Positions 8,850 to 17,843 of a DNA stretch of 47,619 bases are shown in pieces. The stretch is taken from the NCBI GenBank assembly GCA_020633515.1, contig JACKDM010000036.1:1-47619 (forward strand). The letters run 5' to 3'. Source of the stretch: Myxococcales bacterium (lineage in GTDB: Bacteria > Myxococcota > Bradymonadia > UBA7976 > UBA1532). The translations under genes and the position numbers were made by a program. The number at the start of each line of letters is the position of its first letter. Within the stretch, counting starts at the first letter, position 1. The notes below the pieces were generated by a model. It worked only from the letters and a program-made list of their open reading frames with translations, was not told the DNA's origin and ran no database searches.

Positions 8850-10045
8850 TCACCCATCGGCTCGAGTGGTCGGTCATCGTCGCTGCAATGCTGCTGACGA
8901 GCCCGGCCGCTCGCGCGAGCGATGACTGCCTCGAACCTGCGCTCGAAGCCAGCGACGCGGGGCGGCTCGAAGAAGCCATCCGGCTCTATCGGCAGGCCTT
9001 GAACCGGCCTGCATGCCGTTCGCCCGAGATCGAGCCGCTCGTGCGTCTCAGCCTCGCCGACGTGTTGATGACCTATCGCGCCGTGTCACCCGGGGCGGCG
9101 TGCGACGCCGTCGCGGAGCTGCGGGCCGTGGTGGGCACGGTGGACGATCCCGATCTCGCCGACGCGGCGAGCAAGTCATTGCCCGAGGCGGAGGAGGCCT
9201 GCCGGCGGGCGCGGCCGGTGATCATCGAGGTGTGGCCGGCCCCGGAGCCGACCCCGCCCATCGTGATCGAGCCGATCGTCCCCATCGGGTCCACCGGGCC
9301 CGATCCCTCGCCGGGGGACGGCGAGCGCGCGCCCGGGGACGATTCGACACCCGCGCCCGCCGATGCCGGCAGCGGCGCAGCCACCGCGCCCGGCGCCGGT
9401 GTGGCCCGCCCGGTCGATGACCGGGTCGAGCGCCCGGTGACCCCCGCCGTCCGCGACGAAGCGCCCCGCCGGTTGAACTTCGGCGCCCGGGTCGAGGGCG
9501 GGGTGGCGCGGCTGTCGTGGTTCGACGCCGACGCGATCGACGCCGTGCCCGGGCCGGCGCTGCGGGCCGGGCTGGTTCTCGAGTGGATGGCGTCGTCGGC
9601 GGTCTTTCTTCGCGTCGAGCCCGGGGTGGCGTGGCAGGTCGTGCGCTTCGAGACGAACTCGGCGTGGGAAGGCGCCGTCTTCGCCGAGGGCGAGCGCTTC
9701 CCCGGCGAGGGCGCCTGGCGCTGGTGGATGGTCGAGCTGCCGCTCTTGGCCCGCCTGCTCCTGCCCGGCGGCCTCGACCTGAGCCTCGGCGCGAGCGCGG
9801 CGGTGGTGCTCGGCGCCGACGAGGCGAGCGGGGTGCTCGGTGACGAGCGGGCGCGCCTCGGCGACGCCGGCCGCGACTGGGGCGTCGAGGGCATCATCGG
9901 CGTGGGGCACCGCTGGGCGGCGGGCGATGCCCACCTGCGGGTCGACCTGCGCGCGGCTCAGGGGCTCGCGGGCGTCAACACGGCCGACGACCCCGTCGAG
10001 CTGCTCCCGCAGCGCTTCTCGCTCGGCGTCGAGGTCGTCTTCTGA
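8846..10045 (+). CDS. predicted outer-membrane beta-barrel protein with N-terminal repeat domain
   Basis: 399 residues. Signal peptide 1-25 (AAMLLTSPAARA). Residues ~26-135 are helical and TPR-like (EASDAGRLEEAIRLYRQAL). A Pro/Asp/Gly linker spans ~140-215. The C-terminal ~185 residues alternate polar and hydrophobic strands and end in SLGVEVVF with a terminal Phe, the usual barrel-assembly signature. The ATG at 8846 overlaps the kinase stop (ATGA), so the two are translationally coupled. Together they suggest a kinase and its envelope partner. The 3' end overlaps the convergent TSP3 gene by 71 bases. No enzymatic motif is seen; the barrel call is from strand pattern and terminal Phe only. 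Confidence 0.7.
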   Translation: MITHRLEWSVIVAAMLLTSPAARASDDCLEPALEASDAGRLEEAIRLYRQALNRPACRSPEIEPLVRLSLADVLMTYRAVSPGAACDAVAELRAVVGTVDDPDLADAASKSLPEAEEACRRARPVIIEVWPAPEPTPPIVIEPIVPIGSTGPDPSPGDGERAPGDDSTPAPADAGSGAATAPGAGVARPVDDRVERPVTPAVRDEAPRRLNFGARVEGGVARLSWFDADAIDAVPGPALRAGLVLEWMASSAVFLRVEPGVAWQVVRFETNSAWEGAVFAEGERFPGEGAWRWWMVELPLLARLLLPGGLDLSLGASAAVVLGADEASGVLGDERARLGDAGRDWGVEGIIGVGHRWAAGDAHLRVDLRAAQGLAGVNTADDPVELLPQRFSLGVEVVF

Positions 10046-11627
10046 TCAGCGCGAGCGCCGCGAGCCACCAGGGTGTCGCGCCGTCGCCCCCCGGAGCGGC
10101 GACGCAGGCGAAGCGCGCGTCGCCCCGCAGCACGTCGAAGGCAGTGGGCGCGGGCTCACATGCGTCGCCGATCTCATCGGTGACGCCGTCGGTGTCTTCG
10201 TTGCGTTGATCGGGGTTGGCGACGCGCGGGCAGTTGTCGCCGGCGTTGCCGAAGCCATCACCATCCCAGTCGTCGTCGCAGGCGTCGCCGACCTCGTCGC
10301 CGTCGAGATCCTCCTGATCGCTGTTGGGCGTCAGCGCGCAGTTGTCATCGTCGACGGCGCAAGGCTCACCCTCGGCGTCCCGACCAGCGTTGCCGATGCC
10401 ATCGCCGTCGGCGTCGCAGTCGCACGCATCACCGAGCCCATCGCCGTCGGTGTCGGTCTGATCGCGCTCGGCGACGGAGACGCAGTTGTCATTGACGTCG
10501 AGCACCCCATCGCCATCGCGGTCATCGTCACAGGCGTCCCCCAATCCATCACCGTCCGCGTCGTCCTGGCTCGGGTTGCTCACCTCGGGGCAGTTGTCTT
10601 CGTCATCTGGGATGCCGTCGCCATCTCGGTCAGTGTCGCAGGCGTCGCCGACACCGTCGCCGTTGCGGTCGCTCTGGTCGGGGTTGGGCGTCCCCGGGCA
10701 GTTGTCGTCTTCGTTGGGTCGACCGTCACCGTCTCGATCGGGATCGCAGCTGTCGCCGATCCCATCCTCGTCGAAGTCGCTCTGGAGCGGGTTGCGGATG
10801 TCGGGGCAGTTATCCCGATCATTGAGCACACCGTCGCCGTCACGATCGTCATCGCAGAGATCACCCTGCCCGTCCCGGTCGACGTCGTGCTGGCTCGGGT
10901 TCTCGACGGTCGGGCAGTTGTCACGGCCATCGACGCATGGCCGACCCTCGGCATCGAACCCCAGGTTGGGCACCCCGTCAGCGTCGATGTCGCAGTCGCA
11001 GTCGTCGCCGATGCCATCGCCATCGGTGTCGGCCGCGACATCATCCGCGACGAGCGGGCAGAGATCACGCCCATCCGGCGCGCCGTCGCCATCGTCGTCG
11101 TCGTCGCAGGCGTCGCCGGACCCGTCGCCGTCGGTGTCCCGCTGGTCGGCGTTCTCGTCGAGCGGGCAGTTGTCGAACGGCCCGCCGCACGCGAGGCCTC
11201 GCTCGTCGACCCCTGGGTTGTCGACGCCGTCGTTGTCGCGGTCGCAGTCACAGGCGTTGCCGATGCCATCGCCGTCCTCGTCGCCCTGGTCGGGGTTGAA
11301 GACCACGACGCAGTTGTCATTCACATTGGGCACGCCGTCGCCGTCGAGGTCGCCGTCGCAGGCGTCGCCGACGCCGTTGCCGTCGATGTCGTCCTGGTCG
11401 GGGTTGGGCGTGAACTGGCAGTTGTCGTCGTCGCCCCCGACCGGCGGGAAGTCCTCGTCGGGCTCGTCGACCCGGCCGTCGCCGTCGTTGTCGATGCCAT
11501 CGCGACGCGGGTCGCAGGCGTCGTCGGCGCACTCGCCGTCCTCGTCGACCTGACCGTCACCGTCGTTGTCGATACCATCGGCGCTCGGCGGGCAGATGCC
11601 ATCGTCGCCACAGTCGGTGAGGACCGT
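9975..11627 (-). CDS. TSP3-repeat surface protein, C-terminal piece with MYXO-CTERM-like tail
   Basis: Fourth piece of one large gene that reads from 14491 to 9975 through three frame changes. This piece consists of many Ca2+-binding thrombospondin type 3 repeats (pattern DxDGDGxxDxxDNCPxxxNPDQ) and then a tail: a Cys, [17 protein letters not shown] and an Arg-rich end. That order resembles MYXO-CTERM sorting signals, which anchor proteins to the outer surface of Myxococcota. It joins piece three near 11625, where DDDDDNDG should continue VLTDCGDDG; the join needs a two-base insertion or a one-base deletion. About 20 residues follow the Arg cluster, longer than usual, and overlap the convergent outer-membrane gene. 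Confidence 0.75.
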   Translation of the reverse strand, partial: TVLTDCGDDGICPPSADGIDNDGDGQVDEDGECADDACDPRRDGIDNDGDGRVDEPDEDFPPVGGDDDNCQFTPNPDQDDIDGNGVGDACDGDLDGDGVPNVNDNCVVVFNPDQGDEDGDGIGNACDCDRDNDGVDNPGVDERGLACGGPFDNCPLDENADQRDTDGDGSGDACDDDDDGDGAPDGRDLCPLVADDVAADTDGDGIGDDCDCDIDADGVPNLGFDAEGRPCVDGRDNCPTVENPSQHDVDRDGQGDLCDDDRDGDGVLNDRDNCPDIRNPLQSDFDEDGIGDSCDPDRDGDGRPNEDDNCPGTPNPDQSDRNGDGVGDACDTDRDGDGIPDDEDNCPEVSNPSQDDADGDGLGDACDDDRDGDGVLDVNDNCVSVAERDQTDTDGDGLGDACDCDADGDGIGNAGRDAEGEPCAVDDDNCALTPNSDQEDLDGDEVGDACDDDWDGDGFGNAGDNCPRVANPDQRNEDTDGVTDEIGDACEPAPTAFDVLRGDARFACVAAPGGDGATPWWLAALALIRRRPRRRARSAAGAARRGRRPC

Positions 11628-13300
11628 CGTTGTCGTCGTCGTCGTCGCAGACGTCGCCGAGCGCGTCGGGGCCGGTGAAGCCGGGCGGCGGGTTGCCGCG
11701 GTCGGCGATCGCCCGGTCGGTGTTGGTCTGGTCGGGGTTGGGCGCATAGACGCAGTTGTCGTCTTCGTTGAGCACGCCGTCGCCGTCGATGTCATCGTCG
11801 CAGACGTCGCCGATGCCATCGCCGTCGGTGTCGGCCTGATCGGGGTTCTCGTCGTACTGACAGTTGTCGGCGCCGCCGTCGCCGGGGGGCGGGAAGTCTT
11901 CGCCCGGCTCGTCGATCTGGCCGTCACCGTCGTTGTCGAGGCCGTCACCGCCCGGGTTGCAGGCGCCATCGGCGCACTCGCCCGGCTCGTCGACCTCGCC
12001 GTCGCCGTCGTTGTCCTCGCCGTCGCCGCTCGGTGGGCAGACGCCGCCGCCGCCGCAGTCGAGGACGCCGTCGTCGTCGTCGTCGGGGTCGCAGGCGTCG
12101 CCGAGGCCGTCGCCGTCGCTGTCACGCTGGCCGGGGTTGGCGACGCGGGGGCAGTTGTCGTTGTTGTCGACCACGCCGTCGTTGTCGTCGTCGGGATCGC
12201 AGACGTCGCCGCGGCCGTCGCCGTCGAGATCGGCTTGATCGGGGTTGCGGGTGAACTGGCAGTTGTCCTGGCTGCCGTCGCCATCGGGCGTCGGGAAGCT
12301 CTCGCCCGGCTCGTCGATCTGACCGTCGCCGTCGTTGTCGCGCCCGTCGCCGCCGGGGTTGCAGGCGCCGTCGTCGCACTCGCCCGGCTCGTCGGGGCGG
12401 CCGTCGCCGTCGTTGTCGATGCCATCGGCGCTCGGCGGGCAGCGGCCGTCGGCGCCGCAGTCGAGGACGCCGTCGTTGTCGTCGTCGGGATCACACGGGT
12501 CGCCGATGCCATCGCCGTCGTTGTCGTGCTGGCCCGGGTTGAAGATCAGCGGGCAGTTGTCGGGGCCGTCGAGGATGCCGTCGTTGTCGTCGTCGGGGTC
12601 GCAGGCGTCGCCCGCGCCGTCCCCATCGGTGTCGAGCTGGTTGCCGACGCCGGGTACGTCGGCCTCGGCGGGGCCGTTGGGGGTCAGTTGGCAGTTGTCT
12701 TCGCTGCCGTCGGCGTCGGGCCCGGGTAGGGCACGTTGGGGCGGCCGGCCTCGGTGGCGTTGTCGACGTAGCCGTCGCCGTCGTCGTCGTAGAGGTTGAC
12801 GCGGGTGTCGCACGGCTGGCCGGCCGGGCACTCGTTGCCCTCGTCGACGCGGCCGTCGCGGTCGTTGTCATAGCCGTCGTCGGCGGGATCGCAGATGCCA
12901 TCGCTGCCGCAGTCGGTGACGCCATCGTCGTCGGCGTCGGGGTCGCAGGGGTCGCCGATGCCATCGCCGTCGGTGTCGGTCTGGTCGGGGTTGAAGCCGA
13001 AGCGGCAGTTGTCGAAGTCACCCGAGTCGGGGCCGCCCTCGACGAAGTAGTCGGGGACGCCGTCGTCGTCGCTGTCGACGTCGCACAGGTCGCCCTTGGG
13101 ATCGCCGTCGTAGTTGAACTGCGCCTCTTCGCCGGCCTCGTCGACCTGACCGTCCTGATCGTTGTCGAAGCCGTCCGTGCCGCGATCGTTGGGGCCGTTG
13201 GGGTCGGTCGGGCAGTTGTCGTCGGGATCGAGGATCGTGTCGTCGTCGTCGTCGTCGTCGCAGGCGTCACCGAGCCCGTCGCCGTCGTTGTCGAGCTGGA
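10190..13300 (-). repeat. thrombospondin type 3 repeat array
   Basis: A tandem, imperfect coding repeat of roughly 70-110 bases encoding the Asp/Gly-rich TSP3 unit with CxxDxD and NCPxxxNPxQ. The repeats are highly similar at the base level (recurring GATGGCATCGG, GACAACTGC on the minus strand), which favours recombination and replication slippage and also makes assembly error easy. Two of the gene's three frame changes fall inside this array. Confidence 0.8.
11557..12726 (-). CDS. TSP3-repeat surface protein, third piece
   Basis: Continuation of the NIDO/TSP3 gene in another frame. It begins at the [16 protein letters not shown] segment and runs through TSP3 repeats alternating with [18 protein letters not shown] inserts. 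The frame change from piece two lies at TACCCGGGCCCGAC (about 12715-12727); one extra base in a C or G run would restore YPGPDADG. Coding sense ends near 11625 and only out-of-frame residues follow to the stop at 11557. Acidic, Asp/Gly-rich, and predicted to bind many Ca2+ ions outside the cell. Confidence 0.65.
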   Translation of the reverse strand, partial: PGPDADGSEDNCQLTPNGPAEADVPGVGNQLDTDGDGAGDACDPDDDNDGILDGPDNCPLIFNPGQHDNDGDGIGDPCDPDDDNDGVLDCGADGRCPPSADGIDNDGDGRPDEPGECDDGACNPGGDGRDNDGDGQIDEPGESFPTPDGDGSQDNCQFTRNPDQADLDGDGRGDVCDPDDDNDGVVDNNDNCPRVANPGQRDSDGDGLGDACDPDDDDDGVLDCGGGGVCPPSGDGEDNDGDGEVDEPGECADGACNPGGDGLDNDGDGQIDEPGEDFPPPGDGGADNCQYDENPDQADTDGDGIGDVCDDDIDGDGVLNEDDNCVYAPNPDQTNTDRAIADRGNPPPGFTGPDALGDVCDDDDDNDGPHRLWRRWHLPAERRWYRQRR

Positions 13301-13829
13301 GCGGGTTGTAGGTCGGGTTCTGCGGGCTCTGCTGGAGGTTGTTGACGTTGCCGCAGTTGATCTGGATCGAGCCAGGGCAGTTGTCGTAGCCGGGCGGGAT
13401 GATGCCATCTGCCGGCCGGTTGGCGAGGCTGTAGACGCCGTCACAGTCGAGGTCGACCTCGAGCCGGCAGTCGGACGAGCAGCCATCGCCGCTGCGAAAG
13501 CGACGGTTCGGATCGGCCTCGTCGCACTCCTCGCCGGGCTCCACGACGCCGTTGCCGCAGACGAAGACGTCACCGCCGCGGGCCGGGAAGCTCCAGCCGC
13601 CGGGGGTGCCGGCGTTGCTCAGGCTGCACAGCTCGAGCACCCGGGGAGTCGCCGAGAGCGGGACGAGCTCGGCGAAGTCGACCCCGTTGGCGGCGTCGAA
13701 GCCCACCCGGGCGTGGACGACCGGCGGCTGGTCGAGCTGTCGCTCGCCGGCCGACCACTCGCAGCGGTTGTAGAGGAACTCGATGTCGAAGTCGCCCGCC
13801 GCGAGGTCGCCGCGGCGCGTCAGGATCAC
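12684..13829 (-). CDS. NIDO/TSP3 surface protein, second piece
   Basis: Reads from the end of the NIDO domain ([20 protein letters not shown]) through a Cys-containing segment with [18 protein letters not shown], the motif of Cys-rich repeats common in Myxococcota surface proteins, into the first TSP3 repeats ([19 protein letters not shown]). The first ATG in this frame is at 13829, but sense extends up to about 13862. The join to piece one needs one inserted base at 13861-13865, giving GYFS then [12 protein letters not shown]. Past about 12720 the frame is out of register. Confidence 0.65.
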   Translation of the reverse strand: MILTRRGDLAAGDFDIEFLYNRCEWSAGERQLDQPPVVHARVGFDAANGVDFAELVPLSATPRVLELCSLSNAGTPGGWSFPARGGDVFVCGNGVVEPGEECDEADPNRRFRSGDGCSSDCRLEVDLDCDGVYSLANRPADGIIPPGYDNCPGSIQINCGNVNNLQQSPQNPTYNPLQLDNDGDGLGDACDDDDDDDTILDPDDNCPTDPNGPNDRGTDGFDNDQDGQVDEAGEEAQFNYDGDPKGDLCDVDSDDDGVPDYFVEGGPDSGDFDNCRFGFNPDQTDTDGDGIGDPCDPDADDDGVTDCGSDGICDPADDGYDNDRDGRVDEGNECPAGQPCDTRVNLYDDDGDGYVDNATEAGRPNVPYPGPTPTAAKTTAN

Positions 13830-14491
13830 CTGGAACGAGTTGAGCAGATCGGTGCGCTGCTCGAGAAGTAGCCCACCTGATGCCAGGTGACGACGAGGCG
13901 GCCGGCGCCGGCGTCGACGGCGTAGTAGATGCGGTTGTCGACGCCGGGCCGCACGCCGCGGGTGTCGACATCGGCGAGGAAGGGCGCGATCAGCGCGCGG
14001 TTGGGCGGCACGCCGCCGGCTGGCCGGGGGAACGGCGCGGTGCTCAGCTCGAGGCGGGGACCGCCGAAGCTGATGCTGCCGTTGTTGTTGATGAACAGCG
14101 TCTGATAGACGTTGCCGTAGTAGTTGAAGCCATTGGGGAAGGCCGCGGCGAGCGCCGCGTTGAACTGCGGGTGCCCCGGTTGCACGCTCAGCGGCTGCGA
14201 GCCGTCATCGGCGCGGGCGATGAAGTTGACCCCGAAGCCCGCTGGTCCACCGAGCCCGTCGACCAGCGTCACCCCTTGCGCCGCCGCCGGACTCCTCCAT
14301 GCCAGTGAGACGAGGAGGCTCAGCGGGAGGAGGAGGCGAGTGACTAAGGTGGCGCGTCCGGCGTGACGCCGAATCGAGGTGGCTTGGTGCCTGGATGGGA
14401 GCGTGACGGGAGCGGGACAAGGGATGCCGTCTGCATTCCATGGCAGCCGTAGGCCGCGTGCCTGCCTCGTCCACTGGTGGTCTCCACTCAT
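13826..14491 (-). CDS. NIDO-domain surface protein, N-terminal piece
   Basis: Start ATG at 14491 lies eight bases after AGGAGGAG. A long n-region of about 45 residues precedes a signal peptide (LLLPLSLLVSLAWRSPAAAQ), then a NIDO domain (nidogen-like; NGFNYYGNVYQTLFINNNGSISFGG, RALIAPFLADVDTRG, RLVVTWHQVGYF). NIDO domains occur in extracellular adhesion proteins. The frame is lost at YFS and ends at 13826; the domain continues in piece two. The Ser/Thr kinase gene ends 25 bases upstream, so the two are probably one operon. Whole product if repaired: signal, NIDO, Cys-rich part, about 20 or more TSP3 repeats and an anchor, near 1,500 residues. Confidence 0.7.
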   Translation of the reverse strand: MSGDHQWTRQARGLRLPWNADGIPCPAPVTLPSRHQATSIRRHAGRATLVTRLLLPLSLLVSLAWRSPAAAQGVTLVDGLGGPAGFGVNFIARADDGSQPLSVQPGHPQFNAALAAAFPNGFNYYGNVYQTLFINNNGSISFGGPRLELSTAPFPRPAGGVPPNRALIAPFLADVDTRGVRPGVDNRIYYAVDAGAGRLVVTWHQVGYFSSSAPICSTRSR

Positions 14492-14516
14492 CGCTCGTCT
14501 CCTCCTCTTGCCCGTC

Positions 14517-16037
14517 TCACCGGCCGGTGGCCTTCTTCTGCTCGGCCTGATAGCGCGCCTCGCGCAGGCGGGCCTGCACCGTGTTGTACTGCGGATGCGG
14601 CGTCGAGTACTCGAAGCGCCGGAGCCACTGCTCGTAGAGAGAGACCGCCCGGCCATAGTCTCTCGCCCGATGCGCCTCCTGGGCGGCCAGCAGCAGATCG
14701 CGATCGGACAATGGCTTCGGCGTCGGCGGGCGTGGCCGGGGGCGCGGGATCGTCGGGCTCGGCTCGCGAGCGCCCACGTCGTCCACCCCCACCGGCGCGG
14801 CCGGGCCGGCGTCGACGATGACCGGCGTCACGATCACCGGGCCGGCGTCCACCGTCTGGGCGGGGATGACGACCTTGCCTGAGTCTGCACGCTCGGCCTC
14901 GCCGGGTGCGGGGCTCCATAGCAGCGAAGGGATCGCGATCCCCACGCCGATGAGCGCGGCGACGGCGACGCCGGCGAGCAGGGGCCACGTCGGATGGGTC
15001 GCCGGGGGCTGGCCGGGCGGGTCGTCTCGGAGCGGCGGCTCGATGGCGGGCTGCTCGGTGCTGTCATCGGGGTCGGCGGGGAGGGTCAGCGTCGCGGCGG
15101 TGGAGAGGAGCTGGATCGATGCGAGGTGCAGCGCCGCTTCGCCGAGCTCGGTGTCGAGCGCGGTCTCTTCGTCGGCGTCGAGCGCGCTCCAGACCTTCAC
15201 CCGGTCGCGCAGCGCGGCGAGGGCGTCGGCCATCGCCTGCGCCGAGGGGAATCGCGCGCTCGGCTCCTTCGCCATCGCGCGGGTGATGATGTCGCCCGCT
15301 TCCGGGGGGCAGCCTTCGGGGAGCACGGGCAATGGCGCGGTGAGGTGCTGCATCGCCACCGACTCGAGCGTGCCTTGGTAGGGGTACTCGCCCGTCAGCA
15401 GCGTGTAGAGCAAGCCACCGACCGCGTAGAGATCGGTCGCCGATGTGGGCGCCTCGCCGCGGATCTGTTCGGGTGCCATGTAGGCGATGGTGCCGAAGAT
15501 CTGGCCCTGCTGGGTGATCGCCGAGGCGCGCACGTCTTCGTCGATGACCTTGGCGATGCCGAAGTCGAGCAGGCGGATCTCTTCGCCGCGGGGTGTCTCG
15601 ACGAGCATGACATTGGCCGGCTTGATGTCTCGGTGCACGATGCCATTGAGGTGCGCTTCGTCGAGCGCGACGCAGATCTGGCGGGCGAGCTCGGCGGCGC
15701 GGCCGGGTGCCATGGGGCCGTCGCGGGTGACGAGGTCGCGGAGGTTGGTGCCTTCGATGTAGTCCTGGATGATGAAGGGGACGCCGTCGGCCTCTTCGCC
15801 GAAGTCTCTCAGCCGCACGATGAAGCGGCTGTTGAGGCGGTCGTGCACGCGCGCTTCGCGGCGGAATCGGGCGAGGAGGGTGGGGTTGGGGCGGGTGATG
15901 AGCTTGATGGCGACGGCGCTGCCGAGGGCGAGGTGCACGCCCTGGTAGACGACGGCGAAGCCGCCGGCGCCGATCCGGCGGTCGATGCGATAGCGGCCGG
16001 CGAGGACTCTACCCGTCAGGACGGTCTGATCGCGCAT
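14517..16037 (-). CDS. membrane-anchored Ser/Thr protein kinase with C-terminal TPR-like segment
   Basis: 506 residues. Kinase domain about 16-275: GAGGFAVV (23-30), Lys45 in VAIKLI, VHRDIKPAN, LLDFGIAK and GTIAYMAPEQ. One transmembrane helix at about 352-375 (LLAGVAVAALIGVGIAIPSLLW). The periplasmic part has a VDAGP-rich linker and ends in a helical, TPR-like stretch (LLLAAQEAHRARDYGRAVSLYEQWLRRF). It resembles the 7.3 kb kinase in layout but differs in the sensor end. ATG at 16037 has only a weak AAGG site. A consensus TTGACA lies upstream. The NIDO/TSP3 gene starts 25 bases after its stop, linking the kinase to a surface adhesin (inference). Confidence 0.93.
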   Translation of the reverse strand: MRDQTVLTGRVLAGRYRIDRRIGAGGFAVVYQGVHLALGSAVAIKLITRPNPTLLARFRREARVHDRLNSRFIVRLRDFGEEADGVPFIIQDYIEGTNLRDLVTRDGPMAPGRAAELARQICVALDEAHLNGIVHRDIKPANVMLVETPRGEEIRLLDFGIAKVIDEDVRASAITQQGQIFGTIAYMAPEQIRGEAPTSATDLYAVGGLLYTLLTGEYPYQGTLESVAMQHLTAPLPVLPEGCPPEAGDIITRAMAKEPSARFPSAQAMADALAALRDRVKVWSALDADEETALDTELGEAALHLASIQLLSTAATLTLPADPDDSTEQPAIEPPLRDDPPGQPPATHPTWPLLAGVAVAALIGVGIAIPSLLWSPAPGEAERADSGKVVIPAQTVDAGPVIVTPVIVDAGPAAPVGVDDVGAREPSPTIPRPRPRPPTPKPLSDRDLLLAAQEAHRARDYGRAVSLYEQWLRRFEYSTPHPQYNTVQARLREARYQAEQKKATGR

Positions 16038-16072
16038 CGGGCCTTCATCGGTCGGGCGGGCCAGTGGGGTCA

Positions 16073-16101
16073 GCGGTATCGCGGACGGGGGGTGTTGTCA
16101 A
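16073..16101 (-). promoter_or_regulatory. putative sigma-70 promoter for the kinase gene
   Basis: On the minus strand TTGACA (16096-16101, perfect consensus), a 17-base spacer and TACCGC (16073-16078; only TA matches). The -10 is weak. It sits about 36 bases upstream of the kinase ATG, in the 156-base divergent region shared with the thiolase-fold gene. Confidence 0.35.
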
Positions 16102-16193
16102 GCTGCGCCAGGGGCGGCTGCGGGGGCGAGGTGCCTTGACGCGGTGCGGCGGGTGGTCGAGTGTGGGCGGGGCTGGCTTCGGAGGTGCGGTGC

Positions 16194-17843
16194 ATGGCGT
16201 CTGCGCGGGAGATCTACGTCGTCGCGGCCGAATACTCGGCGGCGCCGGGGGTGGGGCGGGTGGAGCGGGTGTTCCAGAAGTCGGGGGAGGAGGGGGCGCC
16301 GGCGTTGTTGCCGTTGATGGAGAACGCGGCGCGCCGGGCGCTGGGGGCGGTGCCGGTGGGGGCGCGCGTGGGGGCGCGGGTGGATCACCTCTTGGTGACG
16401 ACGATGCCGGTGGTGGGGTCGGCGGTGGGGGAGCTGCGGTTGCCCGATGACGCGATGAACCTGACGGGGCTGTTGCAGCGGAAGCTGGCGCTGCCGGATC
16501 GGTGCGTGACGCGGTTCGAACTGGGGTCGTCGGATGGGGGCGCGGCGCTGTTTGCGTCGGGGGTGCGGTTGCTTCAGGGGATTGGGGAGCCGGCGACGGC
16601 GTTGTTGGTGGCGGGGCAGGTGATGCCGCGGGGGGCGGCGGCGATCGAGACGGTGGCGCAGGTGATCGAGGTGTCGGAGCGGGCGCTGGGGTTGCGGATG
16701 ATCCCGGTGGGGGATCTGTTGCTGGATGCGTTGTGGGCGCGGTTGGTGGAGCGGGTGGGGGCGGCGGCGGCCGTGGAGGGTGTCGGGGATCCGACGGGGC
16801 TGGCGGGGCTGTTGGCGGCGAACAAGCTGCGGCTGGCGGGGGAGTATCCGGCGGCGATGCGGCGGAGCGAGGGGGAGTCGGTGGTGATGGGGCGGCCGCT
16901 GGCGCGGTGGCTGTGTGATGAGCAGGTGGCGCCGGCGTGTAATGGGGCGTGCGCGGTGGTGCTGACGACGGATGAGGCGGTGGTGGCTGCCTTGGTGAAG
17001 GGGGGGGCGCGGCGGCTGGTGCGGGTGCTGGGGGTGGGGGAGGGGAGTGATGATCCGGTGCTGTCGCGGCGGGTGGAGCCGTTGTTGTTTCTGAAGGCGA
17101 TGCGGCAGTCATTGGTGTTTCTGCGGCGCTCGGTGGGGGCGCATGTGGATTTTTTGCGGGGGAGCGCGTTCGCGGTGCTGCACGATGCGTTTCCGAGCAT
17201 CGAGCTGGGGTTTTTGACAGCGATGGGCTTCGATGTGGCGGATGCGGTGGAGCGGGCGGGGTCTTACTGGGCGAATCCGTATGGTGGCTTGACGGCGTTC
17301 GGTCATGCCATGGCGGCGTCTGGGATGGTTCAGATCGCGAAGGCATTCCATGTGTTGACGCGGCCGGCGGCCTATCTGCCGGCGCGGGTGGAGCGGCCGT
17401 CGATGCATCCGGATCATACGCGGAGCGGGATGGCGATCCATTGTCTGACGACGTCGGTGGGTGGGCCGATGACCCATGTGGTGGCGAGTCTGTTGCAGTC
17501 GGTGCCGGTGGAGGGCGATGGCTTGCCGGCGCCGTTCGTGCTGGAGCGGGAGTTCGGGCTGCCGGATGAGGCGCGGCGGCCGGATCCGGGGGAGGTGGCG
17601 GGGGTGTGGGCGTTCGAGGGCAAGGTGCGGTGGGCGGCGGAGATGGGGGTGTGGTTTCGGGGGCGGTGCGGGGCGCGGGCGGTGGTGTTGGGGGTGGATG
17701 GCTTGGGCGTGGTGGTGGGGCGGTCGCGGTTGGATCTGCGGTCGATGGCTTTGCCACTGCGCTGGCGGGGTTCGTGGAGGGGTGGGTGCCTCGGTTGGGG
17801 CTGCCGGATGCGTTGGCGGGGGCGCTGCGGGCGGCGTTGCTGA
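16194..17843 (+). CDS. thiolase-fold protein lacking both catalytic cysteines
   Basis: About 515 residues are in register before the frame is lost near 17743. Thiolase landmarks: ALLPLMENAARRAL, the nucleophile region FELGSSDGGAALFASGVRLLQGI, HDAFPSIELGFLTAMGF, NPYGGLTAFGHAMAASGMVQ (retains the GH-motif His) and CLTTSVGGPMTH. The normal nucleophile (CASG) reads SSDG, and the C-terminal Cys (CIGGG) reads SVGG, so both cysteines are Ser and acyl transfer is unlikely. A short OB-like C-terminal domain starts near residue 460 (GVWAFEGKVRWAAEMGVWFRG). Start ATG 16194 follows GGAGG by eight bases. Codons end in G almost throughout (GTG, GCG, GGG). It probably forms an operon with the unknown gene that follows. 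Confidence 0.7.
   Translation: MASAREIYVVAAEYSAAPGVGRVERVFQKSGEEGAPALLPLMENAARRALGAVPVGARVGARVDHLLVTTMPVVGSAVGELRLPDDAMNLTGLLQRKLALPDRCVTRFELGSSDGGAALFASGVRLLQGIGEPATALLVAGQVMPRGAAAIETVAQVIEVSERALGLRMIPVGDLLLDALWARLVERVGAAAAVEGVGDPTGLAGLLAANKLRLAGEYPAAMRRSEGESVVMGRPLARWLCDEQVAPACNGACAVVLTTDEAVVAALVKGGARRLVRVLGVGEGSDDPVLSRRVEPLLFLKAMRQSLVFLRRSVGAHVDFLRGSAFAVLHDAFPSIELGFLTAMGFDVADAVERAGSYWANPYGGLTAFGHAMAASGMVQIAKAFHVLTRPAAYLPARVERPSMHPDHTRSGMAIHCLTTSVGGPMTHVVASLLQSVPVEGDGLPAPFVLEREFGLPDEARRPDPGEVAGVWAFEGKVRWAAEMGVWFRGRCGARAVVLGVDGLGVVVGRSRLDLRSMALPLRWRGSWRGGCLGWGCRMRWRGRCGRRC

Noticed and set aside
9840..11678. Plus-strand Val/Ala/Ile-rich open frame that could look like membrane repeats
   Set aside because: It is the exact complement of the TSP3 Asp/Gly codons; hydrophobicity is an antisense artefact.
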